Assembly (NCBI GenBank): GCA_937901025.1 | Contig: CALCGR010000104.1 | Coordinates: forward strand, 1-29,358 | Length of the DNA: 29,358 nt | Reading direction: 5' to 3' | From: an uncultured Bacteroidales bacterium | Lineage (GTDB): Bacteria; Bacteroidota; Bacteroidia; Bacteroidales; Paludibacteraceae | Part shown: in pieces, positions 28,894 to 29,358 of the stretch | Numbering within the stretch: the first letter of the stretch is position 1 | Layout: each line of letters begins with the position of its first letter | Made by a program: the position numbers and the translations under genes | The notes under the pieces: model-generated | Seen by the model: the letters and a program-made list of their open reading frames with translations, nothing else | What the model was told of the DNA's origin: nothing | Database searches by the model: none

Positions 28894-29358
28894 ATGAAAG
28901 CTTACAAAGGATTTAACAAAGACCTAACGTGTCGCGGGTTCCAGTATCGGGAGGGCGAAACGTACGAGGAAAAAGAGGCCAAGCTATGCCAGGCAGGGTT
29001 CCACGCTTGCGAGAGCCCGGTAATGTGTTTAGGACACTACGCACCCGGTACGAGCGTTTACCGCGAGGTAGAGCTGGAGGGCGTGAGCGATGAGCGCGAG
29101 GAGGATACCAAGCGCGTAGCTAAAAAGATTACGATAGGCGCGGAAATAGGCGTGCCGGAAATTTGCCGCCTTACGTTCCAGTACGTCAAAGAGCACTGTA
29201 CCAATGAGCACAACGACGAGCCAGGCCAACCCGCCACGGCTGGCTATCGTGGAGCGGCCACGGCTGGCGATAGTGGAGCGGCCACGGCTGGCGATAGTGG
29301 AGCTGCCACGGCTGGCAATTACGGAGCGGCCACGGCTGGCTATCGTGGAGCTGCCACG
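28894..29358 (+). CDS. DUF7666-type repeat protein, N-terminal part (continues at position 56)
   Basis: The N-terminal domain (residues 1-105; MKAYKGFNKDLTCRGFQYRE, CQAGFHACESPVMCLGHYAP, SVYREVELEG, KRVAKKITIGAEIGVPE) matches what I recall of DUF7666 proteins of phages and prophages, which often carry A-T-A-G-type repeats. From about residue 114 the 8-residue units ATAG-x-x-GA begin, with x-x being YR, DS, DS, NY, YR. The gene continues through the contig join and ends at 277 for a total of 228 aa. It begins after the tRNA-like element with an A-rich leader and precedes the exonuclease gene. Biochemical role unknown. Confidence 0.8.
   Translation, partial: MKAYKGFNKDLTCRGFQYREGETYEEKEAKLCQAGFHACESPVMCLGHYAPGTSVYREVELEGVSDEREEDTKRVAKKITIGAEIGVPEICRLTFQYVKEHCTNEHNDEPGQPATAGYRGAATAGDSGAATAGDSGAATAGNYGAATAGYRGAAT
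29233..29352 (+). repeat. 24-bp coding tandem repeat, five units
   Basis: Five units of 24 bp (starts 29233, 29257, 29281, 29305, 29329) of the form GCCACGGCTGGC-N6-GGAGC(G/T). Each codes for ATAGxxGA. The variable six bases are TATCGT, GATAGT, GATAGT, AATTAC, TATCGT. The last two units coincide with the terminal repeat. Confidence 0.9.
29304..29358. repeat. Terminal direct repeat, right copy (contig join)
   Basis: Identical to positions 1-55. Joining the copies keeps the DUF7666 frame open and places the early promoter upstream of the replication genes, which supports a circular molecule of 29,303 bp. Confidence 0.9.

Noticed and set aside
29233..29358. CRISPR-like array
   Set aside because: The 24-bp repeats are contiguous, in frame and lack spacers; they code for a protein repeat.
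1..29358. Lysogeny module
   Set aside because: I looked for integrase, transposase, repressor and partition genes on both strands and found none. Unrecognised small genes leave a small chance of a missed repressor.

Overview
The window is a complete or near-complete genome of a small tailed dsDNA phage infecting a Bacteroidota host. The first and last 55 bases are identical and one reading frame continues across the join, so the contig closes into a circle of 29,303 bp (a circular or circularly permuted molecule). The host assignment rests on four promoters with the Bacteroides-type layout (TTTG, exactly 20 nt, TAnnTTTG), the absence of Shine-Dalgarno sequences before most genes, a DUF6371-type primase-like protein and DDLPF tails of the SSB type. 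All recognisable genes lie on the + strand. I see no integrase, excisionase, repressor, CRISPR array or insertion sequence, so a lytic lifestyle is the simplest reading.

Layout, starting after the strong terminator at about 27.8 kb. (1) Early transcript: six phased A-tracts and a promoter at 27.83-27.92 kb drive three small genes, a tRNA-like RNA, a DUF7666 repeat protein that spans the contig join, then a DNA-metabolism module up to 11.13 kb. That module holds a YqaJ-type exonuclease, an SSB-like protein, a DUF6371/TOPRIM primase-like protein, a VapE-like ATPase, a beta-class DNA methyltransferase split by a G9 run, an SNF2-type helicase, a run of tiny overlapping genes and a VRR-NUC nuclease. 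It ends at a long hairpin plus T14. (2) A 450-bp non-coding region at 11.13-11.59 kb with an AT-rich repeat, a dispersed regulatory element and a promoter. (3) Packaging and head, 11.59-16.86 kb: small and large terminase, portal, a 145-nt tRNA-like RNA, prohead protease, major capsid protein, head-tail adaptor. (4) Tail tube candidate and a long fibre with YadA-like repeats, 16.87-19.29 kb. (5) Lysis cassette, 19.35-20.46 kb: holin, amidase, unimolecular spanin. (6) Tail assembly, 20.64-27.77 kb: connector, chaperone and terminator candidates, tape measure (806 aa) and two distal tail proteins. The tape measure implies a siphovirus-like tail.

No DNA polymerase gene was recognised. Two replication proteins end in an SSB-type DDLPF tip and a 55-aa protein ends in a sliding-clamp motif (QLSLF), which together suggest that the phage docks its own factors onto the host replisome. 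Other points of interest are two tRNA-shaped RNAs without a normal anticodon arm, two parS-like palindromes inside intergenic hairpins, and a family of five intergenic elements, three of which sit directly upstream of near-identical promoters.
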